NCBI RefSeq assembly: GCF_013912375.1 | Contig: NZ_JACETV010000006.1 | Location: forward strand, 124,001 to 188,000 | DNA from: Emticicia sp. BO119 | GTDB taxonomy: Bacteria; Bacteroidota; Bacteroidia; Cytophagales; Spirosomataceae | Direction of reading: 5' to 3' | Length of the DNA stretch: 64,000 nt | Shown here: positions 26,802 through 35,794 of the stretch, in pieces | Numbering within the stretch: position 1 is the stretch's first letter | How the letters are laid out: each line of letters begins with the position of its first letter | Program-made: the position numbers and the translations under genes | Notes under the pieces: generated by a model | What the model was told of the DNA's origin: nothing | Database searches by the model: none | What the model saw: only the letters and a program-made list of their open reading frames with translations

Positions 26802-28505
26802 GTGCCTAAGCTATCAACCATACCTGTTAATGCCAGCACTCTTATGAAACTTTCTCCCGATAAAACTTTATTGGAGTATTTTTACTATCGAGAAAAAAAT
26901 CAACCTGATAAAATCTATCTCCGCCAACCATTCGGAGATACTTACAAAGATTTTTCATGGCAAGAAGTAGGACAGCAGGCCCGAAAAATAGCAACCTATC
27001 TCAAATCACTGAATCTACCTCCCAAAAGTAATATTGCTTTGGTTTCAAAAAACTGTGCCGAATGGCTCATTGCTGATTTTGGTATCCTGATGTCCGGCCA
27101 TGTATCTGTTCCTTTCTATGCCACACTCACCGCCGTGCAACTTAATCAGGTAATGGTACATAGCGGCTCTCAGGTGATTTTTGTGGGTAAATTAGATGAT
27201 GTTCAGGGTATTGAAAAAGGGATTCCTTCGGGTGTTACGCGTATCTCCTTCCCTACTTATAATCCGCAATCGAATCATGTGCAATGGGAAGAGATAATGA
27301 ATAACTACAATCCTCAGGAGGAAGATTATCTTCCGAAGATGGATGATTTATTCAGTATTATTTATACTTCCGGCACTACCGGAAATCCTAAAGGCGTGAT
27401 GCTGACCTTTAAGGCAGTAGCCTCTGGTGTATATAGCACCCGTGAACACACCAGATTAGATTATCCTGATGCTCGTTTCTTTTCGTATCTGCCCTTATGC
27501 CATATTGCAGAAAGAAATGTGATAGAAGCTGCCGCTACCGTAGCCGGAGCAACTGTCTATTTCGCTGAAACATTAGAAAGTTTTGCCAAAAACCTTGCAG
27601 TGGCACGCCCTACCCACTTTTTAGCTGTTCCTCGTATCTGGACAAAATTCCAGTTAGGTATCCTGTCCAAAATACCGCAAAACAAATTAGATTTTCTGCT
27701 GAAAATACCTGTTATCAATAAACTCATTAAAGCGAAAATCCGCAAAGGATTAGGGCTAAATGATACAGCTATTATTCTGACAGCCGCTGCTCCTATGCCT
27801 CCCCCATTAATAGAATGGTTCAGAAACTTAGGTATCGTCATTCAGGAAGCTTATGGAATGACTGAAAACCTTGGAGCCGTAAGTATGATGCCGCGCGAAA
27901 AAATCAAAGATGGCACAGTAGGAAAGGTATATCCTGGCATGGAAATAAAACTGATGCCCGATACGCATGAAATATGTACCCGCTCCGATTGGAATATGAC
28001 GGGCTATTATAAAGAACCGCAAATGACAGCCGAAACGATTGATTCGGACGGCTGGATACACACAGGCGATGTGGGCGAATTAGATGAAGATGGCTACCTG
28101 AAAATAACAGGAAGAGTAAAAGAAATGTATAAAACTTCAAAAGGTGAATACGTGGCTCCGGTACAGATAGAGGTAGGCTTTGCCAATAATAATTTCATTG
28201 AACAGATATGCGTGGCAGGTAATAATTTACCTCAGCCCATTGCCCTGGTAGTATTATCTGATTTTGCTAAAGCTACTGAAAAACAAAAGGTCAGCGAAAG
28301 TCTGGAAGCTACGCTAAAAGGGCTGAATCCAACCCTGAAGCCTTACGAAAAGGTACAAAGAATAGTGATAATGAAAGACCCCTGGACAGTAGATAATAAT
28401 AAACTAACCCCCACCATGAAGATAAAAAGGGGAAATATTGAAAAAGAATTTGCCTCCCGATTAGAACCGTGGTACAATAAAAAAGAAACCGTTGTCTGGG
28501 AATAA
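26802..28505 (+). CDS. Long-chain acyl-CoA synthetase / AMP-binding enzyme
   Basis: A 567-residue ANL-superfamily enzyme that activates a fatty acid with ATP to acyl-AMP and then acyl-CoA. The P-loop-like motif IIYTSGTTGNPKGVMLTF lies near residue 186, the A5 motif IQEAYGMTENLG near 348, and TGDVGELDEDGYLKITGRVK near 422. The frame starts with GTG at 26802; the ATG at 26844 is an alternative, but the extra 14 residues are plausible. The length matches bacterial long-chain FadD-type enzymes. No fatty-acid genes adjoin it. Substrate chain length cannot be judged by eye. Confidence 0.9.
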   Translation: MPKLSTIPVNASTLMKLSPDKTLLEYFYYREKNQPDKIYLRQPFGDTYKDFSWQEVGQQARKIATYLKSLNLPPKSNIALVSKNCAEWLIADFGILMSGHVSVPFYATLTAVQLNQVMVHSGSQVIFVGKLDDVQGIEKGIPSGVTRISFPTYNPQSNHVQWEEIMNNYNPQEEDYLPKMDDLFSIIYTSGTTGNPKGVMLTFKAVASGVYSTREHTRLDYPDARFFSYLPLCHIAERNVIEAAATVAGATVYFAETLESFAKNLAVARPTHFLAVPRIWTKFQLGILSKIPQNKLDFLLKIPVINKLIKAKIRKGLGLNDTAIILTAAAPMPPPLIEWFRNLGIVIQEAYGMTENLGAVSMMPREKIKDGTVGKVYPGMEIKLMPDTHEICTRSDWNMTGYYKEPQMTAETIDSDGWIHTGDVGELDEDGYLKITGRVKEMYKTSKGEYVAPVQIEVGFANNNFIEQICVAGNNLPQPIALVVLSDFAKATEKQKVSESLEATLKGLNPTLKPYEKVQRIVIMKDPWTVDNNKLTPTMKIKRGNIEKEFASRLEPWYNKKETVVWE

Positions 28506-28554
28506 ATATTTAAACGTATTCTTACACAAACCTCAATAAACTAAATAAAAGCAA

Positions 28555-28585
28555 AAGGGGGATAGTTCTATTGAGCTACCCCCTT
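28555..28585. terminator. Bidirectional hairpin terminator, copy A
   Basis: AAGGGGG and CCCCCTT form the base of a hairpin that continues TAGTTC/GAGCTA with one bulged A and loop TATT. It sits between convergent genes (stops at 28505 and 28798). Nearly the same hairpin occurs at 34487-34516. Confidence 0.65.
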
Positions 28586-28797
28586 ACCTATGCTCAACTT
28601 AAATTAGCATCCCTCATAGGATTTTAACTTGAAACGATGCAATTTTCAATCTTTATCAAGCAATTTATCTTTGAAATACCCTAAAGAAATAGGAACCATT
28701 TCATTACCTGTTTCATAAAACTTGTCCTTATATAAACTCTTCTCTCTCAATCAGCAGATAAAATTTTTGAAAGAAATTCTGTTGATTTTATGTAAAG

Positions 28798-30276
28798 CTA
28801 AAAACAACTTCCAATCTGTGCCCTGAATACCTTACTTCCACTTGCCTCAAACCCTGCGGAAAGTATAATACTTTTACCGGCGGTATAGCTTAGGTCAGTA
28901 TTGATTGCTTTTTTCTGACTTACGATAGTATTAGATGCCTGATAGATATTTGATGGGAGTGTCCCTGTACCATGAGTAATATTAATTGGGCAAGGTACAG
29001 TTATCACTACCGGGCCACCTACTATGCTTCCTGTCCCACAGCCATTATTAATTGATGTTATGGGGTAATGTGTTGTTACAGTAGGACTTACATTTATTGG
29101 GTGAGGCGTGCTATTAATAGTATAGGTTTGGCCTGCTACCACAGCCGTAGCGGGGAGCGAACCCGAAATATTAACGTATATAGTAGTACTACTCCCAAAA
29201 GTAATGGTCTGTGAGCCACTCATAAAGCCCGTGGGTTCTGTCTTGATAGTAAGTGTAGTAGACGACACCGATTTCATATAAGGTAGTGTGCTTACAACTC
29301 GTACTTTGTACCCATTACCTTCATTGATGATTTCAGGTAGATTAGCTTGTAGGTTATTACCATTTACTGTGGTGCTGAGATCCGTAAAGTTATTGCCGCT
29401 TGCATCACTCAATTGAAGTTTAAATTTATTTTTATCGGGATCAAACTCACCTGTTTTTGTAAATGGAACTGAAATACCTGCACCAGCACAAAAAGAAGCT
29501 GGAGAAATAGTCCCTGCATTAAGTGTATAAGAGTCGTCATTATCGAAAGACGCTCTATAAAATGCAGACCAATTACCCTCAGCATCTTTTGCTCTTATTG
29601 TAATAATATTTTGCCCCTGTGGCAACCCTGCTGTCAGAGCTTCAAACCCGGCGCTTACGTCAGCCGAACTAACCGGAGTAAATGATACTGAAGTAGCCAT
29701 ATCCAATCCTGGGTCAGATCCAATAAAATATTCTATTTTAGCAATGTTTATCCCTGGTGCTTCTGCATCAATGAACACGCTTTTGCTTTGCCAGACTGAC
29801 CAGAAGCCATAGGCATCTTTTACACGGTAATTCAGTAGATGATTCCCAGAACCTAATTCATTAGTAGGAATCTCATTTGTAAATTCGTAGTCAGTTACGC
29901 CATTAACAGATAACTGGGCCGGAGTACCGTTATCCCAATAATATTCCAGTTTACGTACATCCTTCGGTTCTTCTCCGGGGTTATAATTTTCAGGAGCAAT
30001 CATTACATTTTGCGCATACGACTGAGACCAGTTGTTTTCATCATCCTTAAATCTTACATATAGCACATGGTTACCCGGGCTTAAATCAACTACGTTAATT
30101 AATAGAGTTGAATCAATGCTCTGAAGAGAATCCAAATCAGCTAATGCAAGCCCCTGCCCAAATCCGGGGTCAGTATCCCAGTAAAATTCGCCTCTGATAA
30201 GCCTGCTTTGCGAAAAAACAGATATACTTAAAAAACAGGCAAATACTGAAAATAATAATTTGTGCATGGTGTTCAC
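28798..30276 (-). CDS. Secreted repeat protein with 3-coathanger-stack C-terminus
   Basis: A 492-residue secreted protein (signal peptide ending SVFSQ). Three N-terminal modules of about 75 residues repeat the pattern YYWDxDPG, GNHxLxxRxKDxxGxWS (RGEFYWDTDPGFGQG, RKLEYYWDNGTPAQL, AKIEYFIGSDPGLDM). Ig-like segments follow, and the C-terminus (NTDLSYTAGKSIILSAGFEA and the end) matches the 3-coathanger-stack domain found at the ends of many Bacteroidota surface proteins. It begins 1 nt after the stop of the beta-helix gene and is last in the LytTR operon. Probably a cell-surface adhesin or matrix protein. Confidence 0.8.
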   Translation of the reverse strand: MNTMHKLLFSVFACFLSISVFSQSRLIRGEFYWDTDPGFGQGLALADLDSLQSIDSTLLINVVDLSPGNHVLYVRFKDDENNWSQSYAQNVMIAPENYNPGEEPKDVRKLEYYWDNGTPAQLSVNGVTDYEFTNEIPTNELGSGNHLLNYRVKDAYGFWSVWQSKSVFIDAEAPGINIAKIEYFIGSDPGLDMATSVSFTPVSSADVSAGFEALTAGLPQGQNIITIRAKDAEGNWSAFYRASFDNDDSYTLNAGTISPASFCAGAGISVPFTKTGEFDPDKNKFKLQLSDASGNNFTDLSTTVNGNNLQANLPEIINEGNGYKVRVVSTLPYMKSVSSTTLTIKTEPTGFMSGSQTITFGSSTTIYVNISGSLPATAVVAGQTYTINSTPHPINVSPTVTTHYPITSINNGCGTGSIVGGPVVITVPCPINITHGTGTLPSNIYQASNTIVSQKKAINTDLSYTAGKSIILSAGFEASGSKVFRAQIGSCF

Positions 30277-30277
30277 A

Positions 30278-31357
30278 TTAATTGTTGGTTTTGGCTTTTA
30301 ATTTTATCTGTATAGTGCTATTGTTGGCAGCAACGGGTGGTACACTTACCTCGTACACATAAGGCCCTGTGGGTATTCCAGACAACACGTATGGTTCATC
30401 TCCGCCAAAAGCCCCGGCATCAGTTACTGGCGAATCATTACTAAAAGGAGCTAATCTGCCAAAATCCCGTGCCGGAGAAGAAGTACCAAGTATATTTCGG
30501 GCATCTGTCGTCAGTCCTGCGCTATTACCCGGGTATCCGGCAAAAAAAGTAGTATTATCCTGATTAATCAGATTCGTGACAGGAGCGTTTTGTTCGGGTG
30601 TACCATTCCCTTTTAAAACATTATACTTGAAGTTTTGAGGCACATTAACTCCATTTAGTAAATATGAGCCGCTCGTAAGAAGACTTATCCCAAAAATATT
30701 GTTATAAAAAGACAGATTAAGATAAGCACCCCCTCCCATATTAAAATCATCTCCGTTAGAAGTTGTCAGGCTGGCCGCGAAGGTATTGTTAATAAATGCT
30801 CCCGATGATTCTGCTCCATGATTCAAATAAAAGTCTGCTTCAATAATATTATTTTTAAACAAATAATTGCTGTTCTGATAACTGTTTGACCCATTAATCT
30901 GGATGCTACTTGCTAAAATATAACATTGCTTAACAGACACATTCTGAACAGCTTTATAATTCCCGATATTCTGGCCCAGATATAAAACAGACCCGGACGC
31001 ATTAAAAAAATTACGTGAAAAAGTAACATTAGAAGCCCCGATGTACACATTCTGCTGAATCTGAAAACCTGTCATGATACTGTTTGAAGACCCGTCTGTG
31101 AACTCAACAGTCCCGTTAATTACAGCCGGACCAACCCCAGGGCCACCGCCAGGCAGAAAATACCCTGTTCCGATAAAGCTGAGGGCTTTATTGACAGATA
31201 TGTTGCCATAATTCCCAGCACCAACCATAAGCACATCTCCGGCAACAGCATTATTTATTTTAGTCTGAAGGTTATCTCCGTTCACTACCGGAACAATGGC
31301 AGCTATGACATTTAACTGGATAAAAAATAAAGTGCCGAGTAAAAATTTTGTTTTCAT
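30278..31357 (-). CDS. Secreted right-handed beta-helix protein
   Basis: A 359-residue secreted protein (signal MKTKFLLGTLFFIQLNVIAA). The opening VVNGDNLQTKINNAVAGDVL with VGAGNYGNISV is typical of pectate-lyase-like right-handed beta-helices. The middle repeats short N/F/G-rich coils (VTFSRNFFNASGSVLYLGQN, YLFKNNIIEADFYLNHG, YLNLSFYNNIFGISLL). No catalytic motif of a polysaccharide lyase is obvious, so it may be a structural or glycan-binding surface protein. It is the middle gene of a three-gene operon: 5 nt after LytTR and 1 nt before the 3-coathanger-stack gene. Confidence 0.75.
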   Translation of the reverse strand: MKTKFLLGTLFFIQLNVIAAIVPVVNGDNLQTKINNAVAGDVLMVGAGNYGNISVNKALSFIGTGYFLPGGGPGVGPAVINGTVEFTDGSSNSIMTGFQIQQNVYIGASNVTFSRNFFNASGSVLYLGQNIGNYKAVQNVSVKQCYILASSIQINGSNSYQNSNYLFKNNIIEADFYLNHGAESSGAFINNTFAASLTTSNGDDFNMGGGAYLNLSFYNNIFGISLLTSGSYLLNGVNVPQNFKYNVLKGNGTPEQNAPVTNLINQDNTTFFAGYPGNSAGLTTDARNILGTSSPARDFGRLAPFSNDSPVTDAGAFGGDEPYVLSGIPTGPYVYEVSVPPVAANNSTIQIKLKAKTNN

Positions 31358-31362
31358 AAGTA

Positions 31363-31698
31363 TTAAAATAAAAGATAAGACATTATTTTTTCTCTGGAAT
31401 GAGTCAGTCTTCGACGCGAATAATATAACGACATACCATTGATGAGACTTACATAATTAGCATTGCTGTTCCATGCCTCTCTTTCAACATAGGCAAGATT
31501 CACAAGATACCTGCGATTTATCCTTACGAAATCGTGGTTTTGTGTTATATCCTGAATCTTTTTCAGTGTCTTGGCTATGGTAAAGCATTTTCCGTTATTC
31601 AAATGAAAAACCGAATAGTTAATATCTGATTCAATGAATATTATTTCACGAGCACTAATCGACACAGTTTTGAGCAATTGCAAACTTTCTGGTAGCAT
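31363..31698 (-). CDS. Stand-alone LytTR DNA-binding regulator
   Basis: A 111-residue protein that is just a LytTR domain with no receiver: REIIFIESDINYSVFHLNNG near residue 17, TLKKIQDITQNHDFVRINRR, then YLVNLAYVE. LytTR domains bind DNA repeats with a beta-fold. It heads the operon with the two surface-protein genes (5-nt and 1-nt gaps) and is divergent from the NarL-type two-component genes, with two palindromes between them. It probably regulates its own operon; with no receiver, its activity may be set by expression level or by the neighbouring kinase system. Confidence 0.88.
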   Translation of the reverse strand: MLPESLQLLKTVSISAREIIFIESDINYSVFHLNNGKCFTIAKTLKKIQDITQNHDFVRINRRYLVNLAYVEREAWNSNANYVSLINGMSLYYSRRRLTHSREKIMSYLLF

Positions 31699-31762
31699 CA
31701 GCTTAGTTATTTAAAGAATCCTGTTATTTTTATTGCAAAATTGTCAGCAACAATCCTAATGG

Positions 31763-31820
31763 TCAATAGGGCAAATGCCCTATTTTCGTGTGCTGAATTA
31801 TAGGGCATTTGCCCTATTGA
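31763..31820. promoter_or_regulatory. Twin palindromic operators in the divergent LytTR / NarL promoter
   Basis: Two dyads share the core GGGCAAATGCCC or its complement: AATAGGGCAAATGCCCTATT at 31765-31784 and ATAGGGCATTTGCCCTAT at 31800-31817. Their centres are 34 bp apart. Together they form a larger inverted repeat with 21-bp arms (31763-31783 and 31800-31820). The position between the two divergent operons makes them candidate binding sites for the NarL-type regulator or the LytTR protein. Confidence 0.7.
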
Positions 31821-31874
31821 ACTGATGTGCTTGTAATGCTTATTTTACCGATCTATATTATAAAGCAGATTAGT

Positions 31875-32537
31875 ATGAAAATAATTAAAATAGGTATTGT
31901 TGATGATAACCCTACACTTCTGAAAAATATCAGCAGAAATCTATCCATCTACGAAGAACTGCACATTGACTTCACGGCTATCAGCGGAAGGGATGCACTC
32001 AGAAAACTTAATGAGCATACACCTGATGTACTTTTGATGGACATAGAAATGCCTCTGATGGACGGCATCGAAACAACCCGTGAGATAAAAACCCGGTTTC
32101 CAGACCAGAAAATTATGATGCTTACCGTATCAGACCGTGAAGACAAAATATTTGAGGCTATCAAGGCCGGAGCCACCGGATACTTGCTCAAAGAAGAACG
32201 GCCTTCTAAAATATTAGCCTCAATTGAAGAATTAATGGAAGGAGGAGCACCTATGTCGCCTGCTATAGCTGCTAAAACCCTTGAAATTCTAAGAAAACAG
32301 CAGGTAAATGATACATATATTCAAAATACAGAATCGCCTGCAACTTTTAATTTAACCAAAAGAGAAATTGAGGTAATAGAAAACATTGCAAGCGGGCTTA
32401 CTTATAGTCAGATTGCCCTAAAATTGTTTATATCTACAAAGACAACGCGTAAACATATCGAAAACATTTATCTGAAATTACAGGTACACTCCAAATTAGA
32501 GGTTGTACAACTGGCGCAAAAAAATAAATGGATATGA
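31875..32537 (+). CDS. NarL/FixJ-family response regulator
   Basis: A 220-residue response regulator. The start at 31875 (MKIIKIGIVDDNPTLLKN) is chosen over the in-frame ATG at 31827, which would add a non-receiver hydrophobic leader and lie next to the palindromes. The phospho-acceptor is Asp56 in DVLLMDIEMPLMDG, and Lys follows in GYLLKEERPSK. The C-terminal LuxR-type HTH is TKREIEVIENIASGLTYSQI with KTTRKHIENIYLKL. Its stop overlaps the ATG of the histidine kinase gene, so the pair is co-translated. Confidence 0.92.
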   Translation: MKIIKIGIVDDNPTLLKNISRNLSIYEELHIDFTAISGRDALRKLNEHTPDVLLMDIEMPLMDGIETTREIKTRFPDQKIMMLTVSDREDKIFEAIKAGATGYLLKEERPSKILASIEELMEGGAPMSPAIAAKTLEILRKQQVNDTYIQNTESPATFNLTKREIEVIENIASGLTYSQIALKLFISTKTTRKHIENIYLKLQVHSKLEVVQLAQKNKWI

Positions 32538-34480
32538 AATCAAGACTACTTATCATATTATTTTTCTATATACACTTAAATTCAGGTACTTTTGCTCAGA
32601 AGCAACAATCAGACAGCCTTAATACACTTCTGAAAGAGGCAAAATCTGATTCAGAAAAAATAAAACTATATATAAAATTTTCAGAAATAGTCAGAGCTTA
32701 CAACCTGCCTGCTTCTGTCAGCTATGGGCATAAAGCCGCAGGATTAGCACAAGAATCAAATTGGTCGGAAGGTAAGGCAATGGCCCATGAAGCACTGGCT
32801 TTTAGTTATTTTGAACTTAAAAAAACTGACTCCTCTATTTATTTTGCCAATAGTGCCGCTTCTGCCTATCAACAATTACAGAAACTTAAGGCTAAAGCAA
32901 TAATGTTGGTTTTACTTGGTAAAAAACTTTTGAGTGTTCAGAAATACGCTGAAGCCAAAAATTACTTCACACAGGCACTTGAAACAAACAGGGAATTGTC
33001 AGACTTCAATGGTGAGTTGGGAGTACTCGAAGATATGGGCTGGCTTTATCATCACATTGGCAACTACGATGTATCAAACAAACAATTTGAAAAAGCTTAT
33101 ACTTTAGCACTGAAATTAAAAGATACTAAAGCTTTAGCACATCTGAATGCCGCTTTTGCTAACAATTATATTGCCATAAGAAATTACGCATTAGCACAAA
33201 GGAAATACTTTGAATCGGCCAAATACTTCAAAAAACAAGGCGACTTAAATAGCTATTCTCTTTATTTAGCTTCAGCTGCTAATCTGTATCGCAGACTTAA
33301 TCAACTCAAAAAAGCCAAGGAACCACTACTTGAAGCTTATAAAATCGCTAAACAAAATAACTACTCGTGGAATATCTGCACCATTGCCCGGTATCTGGGA
33401 ATGCTCTATACAGATCTGGAAGAATATTATGTTGCCGAAAGTTATCTGATAGAAAGCAATCAGGTTGCAAAAAAACTGAATAGTAACCCTGAAATAATAA
33501 AAGCTTACTATGCTTTTGAAAGATTATATTACCTCCAAAAAGACCTCGCCAATGGAGACCGCTACCAGAAGCTGATTATCAGCATGCGAGATTCTCTTTA
33601 TAATGCCGAAAGCTCTGCACAACTGGCAAAGTTTGATATAAGATATAAAACTGCTGAAAAGGAAAAGCTTCTGGCTCACACACAATTAGAGATAGCCCGC
33701 AAGCAAAACCTGATTTTCGGGATCTCTATTGCTCTGATCATCGTTATGTCAGCATCGGTTGCTATATGGTATATTCAGAAAATAAAACACGAGGCAGATG
33801 TAAAAGGTCTTTCACTTCAACACGCACAGATTGAACTCAAAACGCGTGAACAGGAAAGGCAGCGAATTGCCAAAGATTTGCACGATAGTTTAGGCTCACA
33901 ATTAACAATTGTCTCTACCAATCTTGATAATGCCTGTTTTCTGGTAGAGAAAAATTGTTTGACCTCTGAAAAACTGGAAGCAATAAATGCAAATGTGAGA
34001 GAGGCAGTTCAAAGCCTGAGAGATACTATTTGGGCTACTAACACGACTATTATCAGGGCATCAATGCTTTATGCACGTATGCAACAATACTTGCTAAAAA
34101 TATTTTCTGAACAAGAACATATAATTTATCAGGCAACATTTCTTGGTGATGATAAAGACTTAAATGCAATCGAGGCTCTTAACCTGTTCAGAATCTTTCA
34201 GGAATCAATCCAGAATATACTTAAGCATGCGCAGGCAGATAAAATCCATTTGACATTTGAATCATCGGCCAATTCTCTAAAATTGTTAATCGCCGATAAT
34301 GGAATCGGTTTTGATACATCTGCCAACCCCTTTTATGAAACTTTTGGCCTATTAAATATGAAAATACGAAGTGAAGAAATAAAAGCGGACTTAAAAATCA
34401 CATCGGTTGTCAATCAAGGCACAGAGATAGTAGTTGTAAAAAATGATAATTATCGCAGATCTACTCTAACACAGCGTTAA
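32534..34480 (+). CDS. TPR-containing sensor histidine kinase (HisKA_3)
   Basis: About 648 residues. The ATG at 32534 overlaps the regulator's stop (ATGA); the ATG at 32528 is nearly equivalent. A signal peptide (MKSRLLIILFFYIHLNSGTF) is followed by a periplasmic array of TPR-like helical repeats (about 35-345), one transmembrane helix (about 393-413) and a short coiled coil. The HisKA_3 domain has the phospho-accepting His in IAKDLHDSLGSQL. The ATPase shows QESIQNILKHA and DNGIGFDT. This layout is typical of Bacteroidota NarL-partner kinases that sense an unknown periplasmic signal through the TPRs. Confidence 0.92.
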   Translation: MKSRLLIILFFYIHLNSGTFAQKQQSDSLNTLLKEAKSDSEKIKLYIKFSEIVRAYNLPASVSYGHKAAGLAQESNWSEGKAMAHEALAFSYFELKKTDSSIYFANSAASAYQQLQKLKAKAIMLVLLGKKLLSVQKYAEAKNYFTQALETNRELSDFNGELGVLEDMGWLYHHIGNYDVSNKQFEKAYTLALKLKDTKALAHLNAAFANNYIAIRNYALAQRKYFESAKYFKKQGDLNSYSLYLASAANLYRRLNQLKKAKEPLLEAYKIAKQNNYSWNICTIARYLGMLYTDLEEYYVAESYLIESNQVAKKLNSNPEIIKAYYAFERLYYLQKDLANGDRYQKLIISMRDSLYNAESSAQLAKFDIRYKTAEKEKLLAHTQLEIARKQNLIFGISIALIIVMSASVAIWYIQKIKHEADVKGLSLQHAQIELKTREQERQRIAKDLHDSLGSQLTIVSTNLDNACFLVEKNCLTSEKLEAINANVREAVQSLRDTIWATNTTIIRASMLYARMQQYLLKIFSEQEHIIYQATFLGDDKDLNAIEALNLFRIFQESIQNILKHAQADKIHLTFESSANSLKLLIADNGIGFDTSANPFYETFGLLNMKIRSEEIKADLKITSVVNQGTEIVVVKNDNYRRSTLTQR

Positions 34481-34486
34481 AAACAA

Positions 34487-34516
34487 AAGGGGGTAGTTCT
34501 TACGAGCTACCCCCTT
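34487..34516. terminator. Bidirectional hairpin terminator, copy B
   Basis: AAGGGGGTAG (34487-34496) pairs with CTACCCCCTT (34507-34516); the stem extends through a G-U pair to TTC/GAG. It separates convergent genes ending at 34480 and 34534 and closely resembles the hairpin at 28555-28585. Confidence 0.7.
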
Positions 34517-34533
34517 CATACAATGCAATAATT

Positions 34534-35499
34534 TTAGAAAAACAAGAAGCTATTTCTCACTTTAAACTCTACGGTTCCTAAATAATCGTTATTTGAGTAA
34601 ACCGATGCTTTATAAGTACCCGGTGCCAACTTCTCTTTCACATCAAACATAAAAGTTGTGTTTTGTGGATTTTTTGAAAAATCAACTGTTTGTGTGGCAT
34701 GTACAGCAATAGGCATTAACTTTTCTCCTTTCATAATACTAACTTCTTTCTCAGCACCTTTAACAGGTACATTCTTATCGTCCAGAATTGTCAGATACAA
34801 TGTCTGCATACTTTCAGTACTTGTTTTTACCATTTCTGGTACTACAAAAGAAACTTTTAGTGTATGAGCTTTCTTTGCCTTAGCTGTTACCTTAGAATTT
34901 GGCTTAAGTGCTTCTACTCTGAAATTATCTGCTGGTGAATCGTATATAATGTCATCTACTTTTTTGTTTAGTGAAGCAATTCGTGTATTCAGTTCGTCGC
35001 TTTGTGTTCTCAACTCATCATACTTTGCTTTCCATTCCGTATTTTCAGAAATTAAATTGGCATTATTAGCCTGTAAATCTGATAAATTTCTTTCCATCAA
35101 TACTTTAACATCATTTAAAGCAATAATCTGATTATTCAGAATCGTCAATTGCTCATCTTTCGATTTACCTTGTTTTCTCAGATTGGCTGTTTCTCTGTTC
35201 AATTTTGATACTACTTTTTCCTTTTCTGCAAGTAAACCATTAATATATTCGGTCTTGTTTACCAATTCTGCATTTTCATCGCGTTCATCATTCAGATCTT
35301 TTGTCAACCCATTTATTTCTTCTTCGAGATTATTCTTTACCGTCATCAACGAATCTGACTGTACAGTAAATCTATCTCTCTCGTCTGATATTTCGCTCGA
35401 ACGATATGCCTGATATATGCCAAAGGCGGTGGCTACTGCCAAAGCTCCTACCAATATCCCAGTAAAAGCTCTTTTTCTTGAATCTGTTAATTCTGACAT
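34534..35499 (-). CDS. Coiled-coil membrane-anchored protein, paralogue of the gene at 11341
   Basis: A 321-residue protein with a single N-terminal transmembrane segment (about residues 12-28, FTGILVGALAVATAFGI), a long coiled coil (about 35-180, heptad-like runs such as EEINGLTKDLNDERDENAEL) and a C-terminal beta domain starting NFRVEALKPNSKV. The C-terminal pattern FRV, VDFSKNPQ, EKLAPGTYKASVYSN, YLGTVEFKVR matches that of the protein at 11341-12252. Function unknown. Topology suggests a periplasmic rod fixed to the inner membrane. Monocistronic and convergent with the histidine kinase gene. Confidence 0.8.
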   Translation of the reverse strand: MSELTDSRKRAFTGILVGALAVATAFGIYQAYRSSEISDERDRFTVQSDSLMTVKNNLEEEINGLTKDLNDERDENAELVNKTEYINGLLAEKEKVVSKLNRETANLRKQGKSKDEQLTILNNQIIALNDVKVLMERNLSDLQANNANLISENTEWKAKYDELRTQSDELNTRIASLNKKVDDIIYDSPADNFRVEALKPNSKVTAKAKKAHTLKVSFVVPEMVKTSTESMQTLYLTILDDKNVPVKGAEKEVSIMKGEKLMPIAVHATQTVDFSKNPQNTTFMFDVKEKLAPGTYKASVYSNNDYLGTVEFKVRNSFLFF

Positions 35500-35668
35500 A
35501 ATATTTATGTGTTTGTGTGTAAAGCTATTCTAAGCATTTTTTGATGTTTAAAGGAAAATAAGCATACCACAGGCCTTTTATTAGTTTTTAACTATATTTG
35601 TCAAATACACTGGGGAAATTATTCCTCAAAGCTTTCACTTTTTGACAGTAATCTGATTATAAACGACT

Positions 35669-35718
35669 TAACTTTGTGGAAATTTATCTGAAAATCAGGC
35701 TGAGAATTTTTACCTTTG
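35669..35718 (+). promoter_or_regulatory. Two candidate minus-7 elements before the CHASE3 kinase
   Basis: TAACTTTG (35669-35676) and TACCTTTG (35711-35718) both fit TAnnTTTG. They lie 118 and 76 nt before the ATG at 35795. The rest of the 295-bp gap shows nothing else. Confidence 0.4.
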
Positions 35719-35794
35719 ATTGAATAAAGTTCTCCTGTTTTCGTTTTTAAAGCTAAGACTAACGTTACATTGCTACATAAACTTATTGTAATTT

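Noticed and set aside
31827-31874. Longer start of the NarL-type regulator at 31827
   Set aside because: It would add a hydrophobic non-receiver leader next to the palindromes; MKIIKIGIVDD at 31875 is the normal receiver start.
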